Shown: positions 24,020 to 33,595, numbered from the stretch's first letter. The stretch: 49,462 bases of DNA from Cyanobacteria bacterium UBA791 (GCA_002297005.1 DBIX01000063.1:1-49462); one strand, 5' to 3'. Numbers and translations: made by a program. The notes: a model not told the origin generated them from the letters alone.

Positions 24020-25051
24020 ATGAAAGCTATACAGTTTTACGCACCGGAAGATATAAGATATGAAGAAGTGCCAATTCAAGAACCTAAAAAAGGTGAAGTT
24101 CTTGTAAAAATTATGGCAGCTTTAACTTGCGGAACAGATGTAAAAACCTTCCGCCGTGGACATCCTGTTTTGATAAAATCAGTACCATCGGGTTTTGGTC
24201 ACGAATTTAGCGGTATTGTAGAAAAGTTAGGCGAGGGCGTAACTAACTTTAAAGTAGGTGATAGAGTTGTGGCAGCAAATTCAGCACCTTGCGGAGAATG
24301 TTTTTTCTGCAAAAAAGGTCAATACAATTTGTGCGAAAATCTTCAATTTCTAAATGGAGCTTACGCAGAATACATAACTGTTCCAGCTAGAATTGTTGAA
24401 AAAAATATGATTAAACTTCCTGACGATTTAAGTTTTGAAGAAGCAGCTTTTACAGAACCTCTTGCAAATGTCGTTCACGGAGCAGAAAGAACAGATATTA
24501 AAGCTGGTCAGTCTGTTGGTATTATTGGAATTGGACCTATCGGTTTGATGTTTGCAAAATATGCAAAATTAAAAGGTGCGAGAGTTATCGTTGGAGGAAG
24601 AAACGAAATAAAACTTCGTCTTGCAAAAGAATTTGCCGGTGTTGATGAAGTTGTAGACTTAAAAAACACAGAAAACTTTGAAGAAGTTTTTAGAAACTTT
24701 TCTGATGAGAAAAGAGGCTTGGATGTCGCAATAGAATGTGTTGGACTTCCTGAAATGTGGGAAAAAACATTTTCTCTTGTTCGTGCAGGCGGAACAGTAC
24801 ATTTCTTTGGCGGATGCAAAAAAGGTTCTGAAATAAAACTTCCAACAACAAAAATGCATTACGGCGACATTAAGATTTTGAGTGTATTTCACCATACTCC
24901 AGAATACGTTAGAAAAGCTCTTGATTTAATCGCAACGCATAAAATGGACGTCAAAAAACTTATAACAGAAGAAATTTCACTAGACAAAATCCCTTATGCA
25001 ATGCAACAACATATTGAGGGTAAAGCCATTAAATTTTTGGTAAAACCTTAG
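24020..25051 (+). CDS. Zinc-dependent medium-chain dehydrogenase 2
   Basis: The 343-aa MDR protein has Cys37 (LTCGTD), GHE (60-62), structural cysteines 91, 94, 97 and 105 (CGECFFC) and GIGPIG in the coenzyme domain. AAAGGAATAAA gives the ribosome-binding site. It resembles galactitol/threonine dehydrogenase-type enzymes. It is clearly related to, but not a recent copy of, the gene before it. Its substrate is unknown. Its 3' end overlaps a small minus-strand ORF by 23 bp. Confidence 0.9.
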   Translation: MKAIQFYAPEDIRYEEVPIQEPKKGEVLVKIMAALTCGTDVKTFRRGHPVLIKSVPSGFGHEFSGIVEKLGEGVTNFKVGDRVVAANSAPCGECFFCKKGQYNLCENLQFLNGAYAEYITVPARIVEKNMIKLPDDLSFEEAAFTEPLANVVHGAERTDIKAGQSVGIIGIGPIGLMFAKYAKLKGARVIVGGRNEIKLRLAKEFAGVDEVVDLKNTENFEEVFRNFSDEKRGLDVAIECVGLPEMWEKTFSLVRAGGTVHFFGGCKKGSEIKLPTTKMHYGDIKILSVFHHTPEYVRKALDLIATHKMDVKKLITEEISLDKIPYAMQQHIEGKAIKFLVKP

Positions 25052-25259
25052 ATAACAATTTTTTAATTAAATTGCTTCCATAAGTGATAAAATCAAGAGT
25101 AATTTCAATGTCTTGAGCTTCGTTCCACAAAGTTTTTAAACTGTTTGTTTTTGTTTGTTCAAAAACATCTGCAGTCAATATTTTGTTAGCCAATACATCT
25201 TTTTTTTCGCTTGTTTTAATCACAACGTCATCCTCGGTGTTTGTAAATTCTGTTTTCAA
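25029..25259 (-). CDS. Possible small protein with TTG start
   Basis: The 76-aa ORF has protein-like composition: an acidic N-terminus (TNTEDDVVIKTSEKKD) and a hydrophobic-basic C-terminus (LIKKLLSKVLPKI). The start would be TTG with GGAG 11 bases upstream; between them lies a tiny ATG-TGC-TAA frame. It overlaps the end of the dehydrogenase gene. No family is recognised and it may be spurious. Confidence 0.45.
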   Translation of the reverse strand: MKTEFTNTEDDVVIKTSEKKDVLANKILTADVFEQTKTNSLKTLWNEAQDIEITLDFITYGSNLIKKLLSKVLPKI

Positions 25260-25410
25260 GTTAGCACATTCTCCTTTTTTTTTAATCCTACATTTATCGT
25301 ATATTACTTTCTATAAGAATAATTTTTTAAATATCAATTTTTTTGTGAAAATATGTAAAAATTTACTTAAAACAGGGTAATTATTGACGTTCAGGTGGTA
25401 TATTAAATGT

Positions 25411-25911
25411 ATGGTTTCATCACTATTAGACAACATCACAAATATAACAAACCCTAATACCTCAGCTAATGAAATCAAATCAGCTGTGCAAGGTGTTCTT
25501 GCAGAAAATGAAAAGAAAACTGGTAGCAAAAAACTTGATGAAACTGGAAGAAAAAGTTTAATCTCTCAACTTCAGATAAACTATAGTGACGATAATTCAG
25601 CAAAATCAATTAAAGATTTATTGAAAAATTATACGGAATCTATTTCCAAAAATATTGAAAAGATTTCTGACGAAAACAAGAATAAAAACAATATCAAAAT
25701 TGATAAAAATTCTTTGAAGGATGTTATTAAAAATATGGCTAATAAAAATCTTTCAAAAAGTACTTATGAATCAGTTGGAATGGGTGAATATTATAACCTA
25801 AAATCTCTAATGAGCATGTCACAAGCTATTACAAAATACAACCAAAACGATTCAGCTTTTTCTATTTCAAAAGCTGGAATTAACATGAGTAACTTTATTA
25901 TTAACGTTTAA
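25411..25911 (+). CDS. 166-aa protein of unknown function
   Basis: I start at ATG 25411 (MVSSLLDNITNITNPN); the longer frame begins with TTG and an unlikely sequence. The protein is Lys/Asn/Ser-rich and almost all helical, with no signal peptide or membrane segment. KIDKNSLKDVIKNMANKNLS and the C-terminal SMSQAITKYNQNDSAFSIS stand out. A similar polar-helical composition is seen in the 124-aa protein at 9056-9430. No function can be assigned. Confidence 0.65.
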   Translation: MVSSLLDNITNITNPNTSANEIKSAVQGVLAENEKKTGSKKLDETGRKSLISQLQINYSDDNSAKSIKDLLKNYTESISKNIEKISDENKNKNNIKIDKNSLKDVIKNMANKNLSKSTYESVGMGEYYNLKSLMSMSQAITKYNQNDSAFSISKAGINMSNFIINV

Positions 25912-25930
25912 TTATTTTTTTATTTACTCA

Positions 25931-26788
25931 TTAAATGTCATCAAAATTATTCGTAATTGTATGAATATATTCCAAAATTTGTGCAAAATATTCTAAATCA
26001 GTATCACCATCAAGAATAATATCTGCATGTTTCATTTCAGGGTTAATGTATTTTTCGCTAGCACCTAAGATATAATCCCAATGTTTTAACGCATTTTCTA
26101 AATCTTGGTTTCTCTCTGAAGTTGCTCTTGATAAAAATCTTTCTTTACGTTTTTCTTCATTTGTTCTGATAAAGATTTTTATATCAAATACATCTTTTAC
26201 AAATAAAGCGGCTGTTCCTTCAACAATGATAATCTTTTTAGATTTTACAGGAATAGCATTTGGAACAGAAACACCAGTACCATTTGGAAGATAACGAGGA
26301 GACATAATGTCATTTCCCATCGAAATATCTTGCAAATCTTTTAATAAAACATCTAACTGAAAACCCTCTGGTGAATCGATGTCATAACCGTTATCTCTAA
26401 GATTGTCAAATGAACCATATTTTTGAATTAAATCAGAAATGTCTTTAAAATAATTATCAGTACTTACTATTGATAAAGGCAAATTCATTTTATCAGAAAT
26501 ACTATGAATAGTATTACAAATAGTAGATTTTCCAGAAGCTGAAGCACCGGAAATACCAATTAAAATTCTTTTATTAGGGTCATTAATTAATCTTTTTGAA
26601 AATCTAGAAACGAAATCAGGCTTAACATCTTGTATAATTGGAGAATTACTTTTTCGGTCATGATCCATAAGTTGTCTAAACTTAGCCTGTAAATACACCA
26701 CAAATAGTTCACGCCCACTCTTTTTTGTTAAATCGGGTTTTAAGAATTTTGTGTTTGTATTTAATTCTTTATTGATAAGGATTTTCAT
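25931..26788 (-). CDS. Uridine kinase-like P-loop protein
   Basis: The 285-aa protein has Walker A GISGASASGKST (78-89), STDNYFKDI as in uridine kinases and phosphoribulokinases, then DIDSPEGFQLDVLLKDL and IIIVEGTAAL. These place it in the PRK/uridine-kinase family. An N-terminal ~75-residue extension precedes the P-loop. I choose ATG 26788, with GGAAG just upstream, rather than the upstream in-frame start. Uridine kinase is the closest description, but substrate residues cannot be confirmed. Confidence 0.82.
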   Translation of the reverse strand: MKILINKELNTNTKFLKPDLTKKSGRELFVVYLQAKFRQLMDHDRKSNSPIIQDVKPDFVSRFSKRLINDPNKRILIGISGASASGKSTICNTIHSISDKMNLPLSIVSTDNYFKDISDLIQKYGSFDNLRDNGYDIDSPEGFQLDVLLKDLQDISMGNDIMSPRYLPNGTGVSVPNAIPVKSKKIIIVEGTAALFVKDVFDIKIFIRTNEEKRKERFLSRATSERNQDLENALKHWDYILGASEKYINPEMKHADIILDGDTDLEYFAQILEYIHTITNNFDDI

Positions 26789-26956
26789 AACTTCCGTAAT
26801 TTTTGTTGTAAGAATTACACTTACATCTTTTTTAATATTAAACCACAAACACAAAAAAAATTGCTATATGTAAAAAAAGATTATCACCAAATGTTAACAA
26901 ATAGTATTGAAAAATATTTTTGTAGTACAATAAAAATAATAAGAAAGGGAGATAAT

Positions 26957-28360
26957 ATGGAAGTACTTGAACAAACACAAGGCTTAATAACACAAATCAT
27001 CGGGCCGGTTATCGACGTAGAATTTCAATCTGGTAATTTACCTGAAATTTATACAGCATTAAGAATTTATAGAGAAGACGGAAGCTATGTAGTAGCTGAA
27101 GTTCAACAAATGCTAGGTTCAAACAAAGTTAGAACAGTTGCAATGTCATCAACTGACGGTTTGAAAAGAGGCATGAAAGTAGAAAATACAAATTCACCAA
27201 TTCAAATTCCAGTAGGTAAACCTATTTTGGGAAGAATTTTAAATGTAATCGGTGAACCAGTTGACGAAATGGGACCTGTGGAAACAGAAAATTATTTACC
27301 AATTCACAGAGAAGCTCCAAAATTAGTTGACCAAAACACAGATGTAGAAATCTTAGAAACTGGTATCAAAGCAATCGACTTGTTACAACCATACCAAAAA
27401 GGTGGTAAAATCGGTTTATTCGGTGGTGCTGGTGTAGGTAAAACAGTATTGATTATGGAATTAATCCACAACATCGCAATGGAACACTCAGGTGTATCAG
27501 TATTCGGTGGTGTAGGTGAAAGAACTCGTGAAGGTAATGACCTTTGGAACGAAATGAAAGAATCAAACGTAATCGATAAAGTAGCCTTGATTTATGGTCA
27601 AATGAACGAACCACCTGGAGCAAGAATGAGAGTTGGTTTATCAGCTCTTACAGCTGCAGAATACTTCAGAGATTTCTCAAAACAAGACGTATTGTTATTT
27701 ATTGATAACATCTTCAGATTTACTCAAGCAGGTTCAGAAGTATCAGCACTTTTAGGACGTATGCCATCAGCAGTAGGTTACCAACCAACACTTGCTAATG
27801 AAATGGGTGATTTACAAGAAAGAATTACATCAACAAAAGATGGTTCAATCACATCAGTACAAGCAATTTACGTACCAGCGGATGACTTGACAGACCCAGC
27901 TCCAGCAACAACATTCTCACACTTGGATGCATCAACAGTATTGTCAAGACAAATTGCATCATTAGGTATTTATCCAGCAGTAGATCCTCTTGCATCAAAC
28001 TCAAGAGTATTAGATCCTCACGTAATTGGTGAAGAACACTACGAAACAACAAGAAAAGTATTAGAAATACTTCAAAAATACAAAGAATTACAAGATATTA
28101 TTGCTATCTTAGGTATGGATGAATTATCAGAAGAAGATAAAGAAACTGTAAATAGAGCAAGAAAAATCCAAAAATTCTTATCACAACCATTCTTCGTAGC
28201 TGAACAATTCTCAGGTATTGCTGGTAAATATGTTAAGTTAGAAGATACAATCAGAGGCTTTAAAGAAATTATCGAAGGTAAACACGATAATTTACCAGAA
28301 CAAGCATTCTATATGGTTGGTACAATTGAAGAAGCAATAGAAAAAGCTAAAACATTATAG
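26957..28360 (+). CDS. atpD: ATP synthase F1 beta subunit
   Basis: Catalytic subunit of F-type ATP synthase. The 467-aa protein has Walker A GGAGVGKT (156-163), GERTREGNDLW, RFTQAGSEVSALLGRMPSAVGYQPTLA-type sequence and a C-terminal DELSEEDK segment. Start at 26957 (MEVLEQTQGLITQIIGPV) follows a GGGAG site; the longer frame adds 32 unrelated residues. It is followed by atpC only, with no alpha or gamma gene nearby, the arrangement seen in Cyanobacteria and plastids. Confidence 0.98.
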   Translation: MEVLEQTQGLITQIIGPVIDVEFQSGNLPEIYTALRIYREDGSYVVAEVQQMLGSNKVRTVAMSSTDGLKRGMKVENTNSPIQIPVGKPILGRILNVIGEPVDEMGPVETENYLPIHREAPKLVDQNTDVEILETGIKAIDLLQPYQKGGKIGLFGGAGVGKTVLIMELIHNIAMEHSGVSVFGGVGERTREGNDLWNEMKESNVIDKVALIYGQMNEPPGARMRVGLSALTAAEYFRDFSKQDVLLFIDNIFRFTQAGSEVSALLGRMPSAVGYQPTLANEMGDLQERITSTKDGSITSVQAIYVPADDLTDPAPATTFSHLDASTVLSRQIASLGIYPAVDPLASNSRVLDPHVIGEEHYETTRKVLEILQKYKELQDIIAILGMDELSEEDKETVNRARKIQKFLSQPFFVAEQFSGIAGKYVKLEDTIRGFKEIIEGKHDNLPEQAFYMVGTIEEAIEKAKTL

Positions 28361-28370
28361 GTAGAAAAAT

Positions 28371-28763
28371 ATGCACTTAAAGATAGTAACACACGAAAAA
28401 GTCGTATACGATGATAACGTAGAAGAAATCTATTCAAAAGGAATAGACGGCGAATTTGGTGTATTGAAAAACCACATACCGTTTATGACTGCATTAGATG
28501 TAGGCGTTACAAAAGTTGTAAAAGACGGTGAAACAAAATTATTTACAACCATGGGTGGTATTTTTCAATACGCTGATGAAGAAGCTGTAATATTGACAAA
28601 TTCTAGCGAATGCGGAGATGATATTGACGTAAATCGTGCAAAAGAAGCTAAGGAAAGAGCTGAACAAAGATTGCATGACAATAACGAAGATATTGATGAA
28701 CATAGAGCAGAAGCAGCATTGTCAAGAGCTTTAACAAGATTGAAAGCAGCACAAACAAAATAA
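28371..28763 (+). CDS. atpC: ATP synthase F1 epsilon subunit
   Basis: The 130-aa protein has an N-terminal beta-sandwich (LKIVTHEKVVYDDNVEEI, GEFGVLKNHIPFMTALDVG) and a C-terminal helical hairpin (RAKEAKERAEQRL and AEAALSRALTRLKAA) that can inhibit ATP hydrolysis. It lies 10 bp after atpD. Its length is normal. Confidence 0.96.
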   Translation: MHLKIVTHEKVVYDDNVEEIYSKGIDGEFGVLKNHIPFMTALDVGVTKVVKDGETKLFTTMGGIFQYADEEAVILTNSSECGDDIDVNRAKEAKERAEQRLHDNNEDIDEHRAEAALSRALTRLKAAQTK

Positions 28764-28771
28764 GAAAATGA

Positions 28772-28804
28772 TTACAGGATGGGGTTTAAGACCTCATTCT
28801 GTAA
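28772..28804 (+). terminator. Terminator-like hairpin after atpC
   Basis: A 14-bp stem with two G-T pairs starts TTACAG and ends CTGTAA around a TTAAG loop. It is followed by an A-rich stretch rather than a T run, so it may be a 3' stabiliser instead of a true terminator. Confidence 0.55.
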
Positions 28805-28820
28805 AAATATAAAAAAGTAG

Positions 28821-28849
28821 TTTACAAAAAAAGTATTTTATATTAGAAT
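28821..28849 (+). promoter_or_regulatory. Promoter of tRNA-Ser
   Basis: TTTACA and TAGAAT are separated by exactly 17 bp and lie 26 bp upstream of the mature tRNA start. Confidence 0.6.
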
Positions 28850-28874
28850 AGAAATACGGAAGAACAATCAATTT

Positions 28875-28961
28875 GGAAGAGTGCCAGAGCGGTTGATCGG
28901 AGCGGTCTTGAAAACCGTCGTACGTGACGAGCGTACCGTGGGTTCGAATCCCACCTCTTCC
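28875..28961 (+). tRNA. tRNA-Ser(UGA)
   Basis: The cloverleaf is complete: acceptor GGAAGAG / CTCTTCC, anticodon loop CTTGAAA with anticodon TGA at 28909-28911, a long variable arm (TACG...CGTA) typical of class II tRNAs, and a T-arm GTGGG TTCGAAT CCCAC. It reads UCA serine codons. CCA is not encoded. tRNA-Ser genes are common integration sites, and accessory genes begin shortly downstream. Confidence 0.97.
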
Positions 28962-28970
28962 TTTTTTAAA

Positions 28971-28997
28971 ACCTCAAGCGAAAGCTTGAGGTTTTTT
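28971..28997 (+). terminator. Intrinsic terminator of tRNA-Ser
   Basis: A 9-bp stem (ACCTCAAGC / GCTTGAGGT) with a GAAA tetraloop is followed by six T. Confidence 0.92.
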
Positions 28998-29010
28998 GTT
29001 ATATGTGTGT

Positions 29011-29327
29011 TGGAGTTTAAAGTCCAGTTTGAAAGTCGAAAAATCATGTTGTATTGAAAAGCATGATTTGGTTTGTACGGGTGGAGTTTAAAGTCCAATT
29101 TGAAAGTCATATTAAAATATTCAGTTTGGCACAGATGCCCAACACTAAAATGTTTCGTCGGTCGGAAGTAATTTGATTATCAAAATTCAAACTGGACGAA
29201 ATTGGGCTTTTGCTAGGCTTTGAAAATGAAATATTTATCTCTTTTTTTACAAAATTTGCCTCATATACCTATAAATACCGAACTTTAGCAAAAGACATAA
29301 ATGAGTACAAAAAGTCCATTTTGAAAA
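29011..29327. repeat. Repeat cluster between tRNA-Ser and hsdR
   Basis: A 27-bp direct repeat with one mismatch lies at 29011-29037 and 29082-29108; it starts with the near-palindrome TGGAGTTTAAAGTCCA. An inverted partial copy (TTCAAACTGGAC) is at 29186-29197 and a degraded copy (GTCCATTTTGAAAA) at 29314-29327. AAATCATG / CATGATTT and a GTTTGGCA / TGCCCAAC hairpin (29124-29143) lie between. No gene is supported in 28998-29381. It looks like the left border of an island. Confidence 0.6.
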
Positions 29328-29381
29328 TTTTAGGTCAAACCAAATTATAAAGTTGACATAAAATATTTTTCAAAATGTTTA

Positions 29382-32300
29382 TTATGCGACATTTGTATAA
29401 ATATTATCATCTGCATTATTATAATAATCATAGAAATGGTCGTATAAAGAGTTACATTTTTCTTGAAATAAATCTTTATCGTATATTTCCGGTAATGACT
29501 CATCACAGATTGTTTCAATTGCTTCTTTAACTTTTGCTCTTGTAGATTGTTTTTTTCGCCAGTTCAAAACTAATTTTTCCTTTTTAATTACTTGAACCAA
29601 TGTTTGTGCTGCGGTTTTTACTGCTTCAAACTCTTTTTTAGAAAGTTTTGGTTCTGGCTTTGTAAGGATATCGAGAATTGCAAGCTCCTCTTCTGTTAAA
29701 TTTTCATCAAGATGTCGTTTTTCTTCTGCCGTCAAATCATTTGTCAGAGCTACTAATTTAATATACATCTGCTCCATTGTAAGTTTTCCTGCATTATATT
29801 CATCAATAATTTGCTCAAACTTTTCTTGGAAATGTTTTCTCATATCATTAAATTTTAACATTGTTGAAAGTTTTGAACCAATTGTTGCTTTAAGATTTTC
29901 TAATAATGCACGCTGTTTCTCCTTTAGAATTCTACGTTGTAATTCTTCAAAATCAATTTTACTTAAATCAAGTTTTTCTCCAGCTTTAATCTTGTAAGAT
30001 TTAAGATTTATTGATTCATTAAGTAACTCTTCTACTTGTTGTGCGAGTTGTTTAACTTCTGTATTATCAATAGATTTTATTGTAACTTCGCGAATTTTAG
30101 CTTGCAAAATAGAACAAACGAAAACTAATTTTGCAAATCGTCTTGCATCATTGTCAGGTAAAATTGCTTTAAATAAGGCTTTTAGATTTTGTGTTCCTTT
30201 TAAAAATTCTGTTTTATCTTTTTCTGTTTCTAAAATAGTATTAACAGCATCTTCTGTTCTTTTTATACATTCCAATGCTCTTGTATCAAATATTTCATCA
30301 ACATTAATTTTCTTTGAATCAAGAAAATTTCTCATTTTTGTAGCTTCGGAATCTAATAATTTTATCAATTCGGACTTTGTCTCTGCAGGATTTTCTTCAG
30401 AAGTCCCCTTGTCTGTTGGTTCTCCGTATATTGCTAACGCTTTTTGTAATGCTTTAAAGATACCGATATAATCAACTATCAGACCGTTGTATTTACCCTC
30501 TGCTACTCTGTTTGCTCTTGCTATTGTCTGCATTAGTGTATGTTCTTTTAAAACTTTATCAAGATAAAGAGTTGAAATGGTAGGACAGTCAAAACCAGTA
30601 ACCCACATAGCACAAACAAACACTAATCTTAATTTATCATCTTTATCTTTAAACTTAGTGGCTAAATCTTCCGTTTTCATTCTCTTTCTGTGAGGCGCTA
30701 TATCAACTCCTTTTTGTTTCATTTGTTCATCTTCGTTTTGAGATGATGAAACAACAACTGCCATATCAGTTTCTTTCATATAGTTGATTTGATTTTGCAA
30801 AACCTCTTTAGTATCTTCACTTGCAGTTTTTAACTTGTTTTCAAGATTTTTAATATACTTATCCCATTCTATTTTAACTTTATCATACATTTTAATTGCG
30901 GTTGCTTTATCTATTGCAACATACATTGCTTTTCCCATAAAACCACGATTCATAAAATGTTCAACAACATCTTTTGCAATAGCATCAAGTCTATCTTCTC
31001 TTGTAATAACTTGATACATATTTACATATTCTTTTTCAAATTGTTCTTCTTGTTCATCTGTAAAATCAGCAGAATCAATAATATTTTGAAGCTGAGTTTC
31101 CAAATCATCATTTGTAATCTGCATTTCAGGGATTCTTGCTTCGTAATACAAAGGAACAGTAGCTGCATCTTCTATTGATTGCTTGAATGTATATTTGCTT
31201 ACATAATCACCAAAAATTCGTTTTGTTTTTTGGTCACTTTTCATAAGAGGTGTTCCGGTAAATGCAATAAACTTAGCATTATGAAGAGCTTCTCTCATAT
31301 TCATTGCTAATGTTCCGTATTGCGTACGGTGTGCTTCATCAGTTATTACAATAATATCGTTTCTATCAGATATTTTTTCAAAACTCTGTCCTTTTTCTTC
31401 TGTTCCAAATTTCTGAATCATTGTAAAAATTGTTCGGTGGTCTTCTTTTAATAATTGTTTCAAATGTTCTCTTGTATTAGCTTGAACATTTTGTTCAGTA
31501 ACAGCACCAGTTGAAACAAAGTTTTTATATATCTGTTCATCAAGGTCTGTTCTATCTGTAACAATAACAAAAGTCCAATTACCTTTAATTTTTCGTAGGA
31601 TTTTTTGAACAAAAAATATCATTGAAAAACTTTTTCCACTTCCTTGTGTATGCCAAAATACACCAAGTTTTCCGTCTGTATTTGTTTTAAATTTTTCTAT
31701 TGCACTATTAACACCTAAAAATTGGTGATTTTTACTGCAAATTTTTATAGTTCCACCTTTTGTTTCTTGAAATAATGTATAATTTTCAATAATATCTAAA
31801 AGGTTTTCCGGTTTACACATTCCTATCATTAAAGTATCAGCAGGAATTATTCCCTTTGTTCCGTCATTATCAATCTTTTTCCAATCAGAAAAATGTTCCC
31901 ATTTAGAAGTTAGTGTTCCGAATTTTGCATCTGTTCCGTTAGATACAATAATAAATGCGTTATACCAAAATACTTGAGGAATTTCCTTTTTATAGTGTGT
32001 GATATTATCATTAAAAGCATTTTCAATATGTTTATGACTTGCTTTAAGTTCAATAAACACAAGCGGTAACCCGTTAACAAATAATATTAAATCTGCTCTG
32101 CAATTATATCTTTCACCTGAAATTTTAAACTGTCTTATTAGTTTATATTCATTATTTTCAGGTTCTTGAAAATCAATAACTTTAACAATATCTGTTGTGT
32201 CAATTCCATTATTGTCTTTGAATTGGACTTTAACACCGTCTTTTAACATAGAATAAATAAACTGATTTGCACTTACAGGAGTTTTAGATGATAAATCCTG

Positions 32301-32534
32301 CGTTAGTTCATAATATGCATTATCTATTGCTTCTTGTGGCAAGTTAGGATTAAGTTTTAATAAAGCCGAACGTAAATTCTTGGATAAAATCACTTCACCA
32401 GTTGTCTGCCTGCCAAAGGTTGAATTTTCACCACCAATAATTTCAGAAGTTGCATCATATAACTCAAACCCTAGTTGAGTTTCACATTCTTTCATTAAAT
32501 CTAATTCAAAGGCTTCTTCTGACATTATATGCAT
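29382..32534 (-). CDS. hsdR: Type I restriction enzyme, R subunit
   Basis: Motor and nuclease subunit that translocates and cuts DNA lacking the cognate methylation. The 1050-aa protein has an N-terminal PD-(D/E)xK nuclease (Asp148, Glu162, Lys164 in ADLILF and FIELKAS), superfamily 2 helicase motifs HTQGSGKS (295-302) and DEAH (399-402), MWVTGFDCPTISTLYLD, QTIARANR and a helical C-terminal domain. Its ATG follows AAAGGAGATAAAT and overlaps the fic stop (TAATG), so restriction is translationally coupled to Fic. Confidence 0.97.
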   Translation of the reverse strand: MHIMSEEAFELDLMKECETQLGFELYDATSEIIGGENSTFGRQTTGEVILSKNLRSALLKLNPNLPQEAIDNAYYELTQDLSSKTPVSANQFIYSMLKDGVKVQFKDNNGIDTTDIVKVIDFQEPENNEYKLIRQFKISGERYNCRADLILFVNGLPLVFIELKASHKHIENAFNDNITHYKKEIPQVFWYNAFIIVSNGTDAKFGTLTSKWEHFSDWKKIDNDGTKGIIPADTLMIGMCKPENLLDIIENYTLFQETKGGTIKICSKNHQFLGVNSAIEKFKTNTDGKLGVFWHTQGSGKSFSMIFFVQKILRKIKGNWTFVIVTDRTDLDEQIYKNFVSTGAVTEQNVQANTREHLKQLLKEDHRTIFTMIQKFGTEEKGQSFEKISDRNDIIVITDEAHRTQYGTLAMNMREALHNAKFIAFTGTPLMKSDQKTKRIFGDYVSKYTFKQSIEDAATVPLYYEARIPEMQITNDDLETQLQNIIDSADFTDEQEEQFEKEYVNMYQVITREDRLDAIAKDVVEHFMNRGFMGKAMYVAIDKATAIKMYDKVKIEWDKYIKNLENKLKTASEDTKEVLQNQINYMKETDMAVVVSSSQNEDEQMKQKGVDIAPHRKRMKTEDLATKFKDKDDKLRLVFVCAMWVTGFDCPTISTLYLDKVLKEHTLMQTIARANRVAEGKYNGLIVDYIGIFKALQKALAIYGEPTDKGTSEENPAETKSELIKLLDSEATKMRNFLDSKKINVDEIFDTRALECIKRTEDAVNTILETEKDKTEFLKGTQNLKALFKAILPDNDARRFAKLVFVCSILQAKIREVTIKSIDNTEVKQLAQQVEELLNESINLKSYKIKAGEKLDLSKIDFEELQRRILKEKQRALLENLKATIGSKLSTMLKFNDMRKHFQEKFEQIIDEYNAGKLTMEQMYIKLVALTNDLTAEEKRHLDENLTEEELAILDILTKPEPKLSKKEFEAVKTAAQTLVQVIKKEKLVLNWRKKQSTRAKVKEAIETICDESLPEIYDKDLFQEKCNSLYDHFYDYYNNADDNIYTNVA

Positions 32535-33595
32535 TATTTATCTCCTTTAGAATACCAAGCTCCGCGACCTTTAGAATGAAGCGTTAAAATATTTTTATTT
32601 ACTAGGTTTTGCAAAGCTTTTTTTATTGTGTTTCTGTTTGCTTGCGTATATTCAACCATTTTTGCTGTGGTTGCCGATGGTTCAATATCAAAATAAGACA
32701 ATATTTTTTCTTCTAATTCTGTTAAATCACTGTTTGATGTTGTTTCACTTTCGTTGTTTATCTTGTATTCTAATCTAATTTTTTGTTTTTGTAATGTTTT
32801 TAAGAAAAATTCTAACCAAGGCTCAAAATTTTGGTTTTCACTTCTTAATGTAGTTTGGGTTTGTTTTAGTGCTCTATAATAACCTTCTTTGTTATCCTCA
32901 ATAATTGCTTCCATTGAACTATAAGGAACGTAAGTATAACCTGCTTTCATCAACAAAAGACAGGTTAAAGCTCTTGATAATCTTCCATTTCCGTCTTCAA
33001 ATGGGTGAATTGCTAAAAATTCAACGATAAAAACTGCAATAACAATTAATGGATGAAAAAATTTATCTTCAAGATTTTTTCTTGTCCACGTTACAAGTTC
33101 TTCCATTTTTATTGGTGTTTCAAAAGGTGTTGCGGTTTCAAACACAATACCTAATTCTTTGCCGTCAGGAGAATAAGCAGCAACTGCATTCGATATTTTT
33201 TTATATTCTCCTTTGTGTCTTTCGTCTTTTGATGAAAATTGCAATAAAATCTTATGTAATTGTTTAATGTAATTTTCGGATAGTGGGATAATTTCCCAAT
33301 CTTCAAAAATTGTATCCATTAATTTTGCGTAGCCAGCAACTTCTTGTTCGTCTCTTGTTGCAAAAGATTGTTTATTAATAGATGATAAAAGCTTCTCAAC
33401 CTCTAAATCTGATAATTTATTTCCCTCAATACGATTAGAAGAGCCGACACTTTCAATAGTTGCAACTTTTTTAAGGCTCTTTAATCTTTCAGGAGCCATT
33501 TTACCCAATAATTTCCATGTGATTTTAAACTCGTCAATCTCTGAAATTATTGAAAGCATTTGGTTTGAGATTTTTATATCATCAGTTTTAATCAT
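32534..33595 (-). CDS. Fic-domain protein with C-terminal winged helix
   Basis: Fic proteins usually transfer AMP to target hydroxyls. The active-site motif HPFEDGNGRLSR (197-208) is intact. An N-terminal SSNRIEGN (52-59) matches the (S/T)xxxE(G/N) inhibitory motif of class II Fic proteins. The C-terminal ~65 residues (LTELEEKILSYF...NRNTIKKALQNLVNKNIL) look like a winged helix, suggesting DNA binding. I use ATG 33595 (353 aa): the longer frame begins at a TTG inside the -10 box of the promoter and could not be translated from it. It is first in the fic-hsdR unit. Confidence 0.9.
   Translation of the reverse strand: MIKTDDIKISNQMLSIISEIDEFKITWKLLGKMAPERLKSLKKVATIESVGSSNRIEGNKLSDLEVEKLLSSINKQSFATRDEQEVAGYAKLMDTIFEDWEIIPLSENYIKQLHKILLQFSSKDERHKGEYKKISNAVAAYSPDGKELGIVFETATPFETPIKMEELVTWTRKNLEDKFFHPLIVIAVFIVEFLAIHPFEDGNGRLSRALTCLLLMKAGYTYVPYSSMEAIIEDNKEGYYRALKQTQTTLRSENQNFEPWLEFFLKTLQKQKIRLEYKINNESETTSNSDLTELEEKILSYFDIEPSATTAKMVEYTQANRNTIKKALQNLVNKNILTLHSKGRGAWYSKGDK

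Noticed and set aside
28868..29110. 80-aa minus-strand ORF ending in a VGFEPTVRSSRTTVFKTAP-type sequence
   Set aside because: It is the antisense of tRNA-Ser and its terminator, a well-known false ORF.
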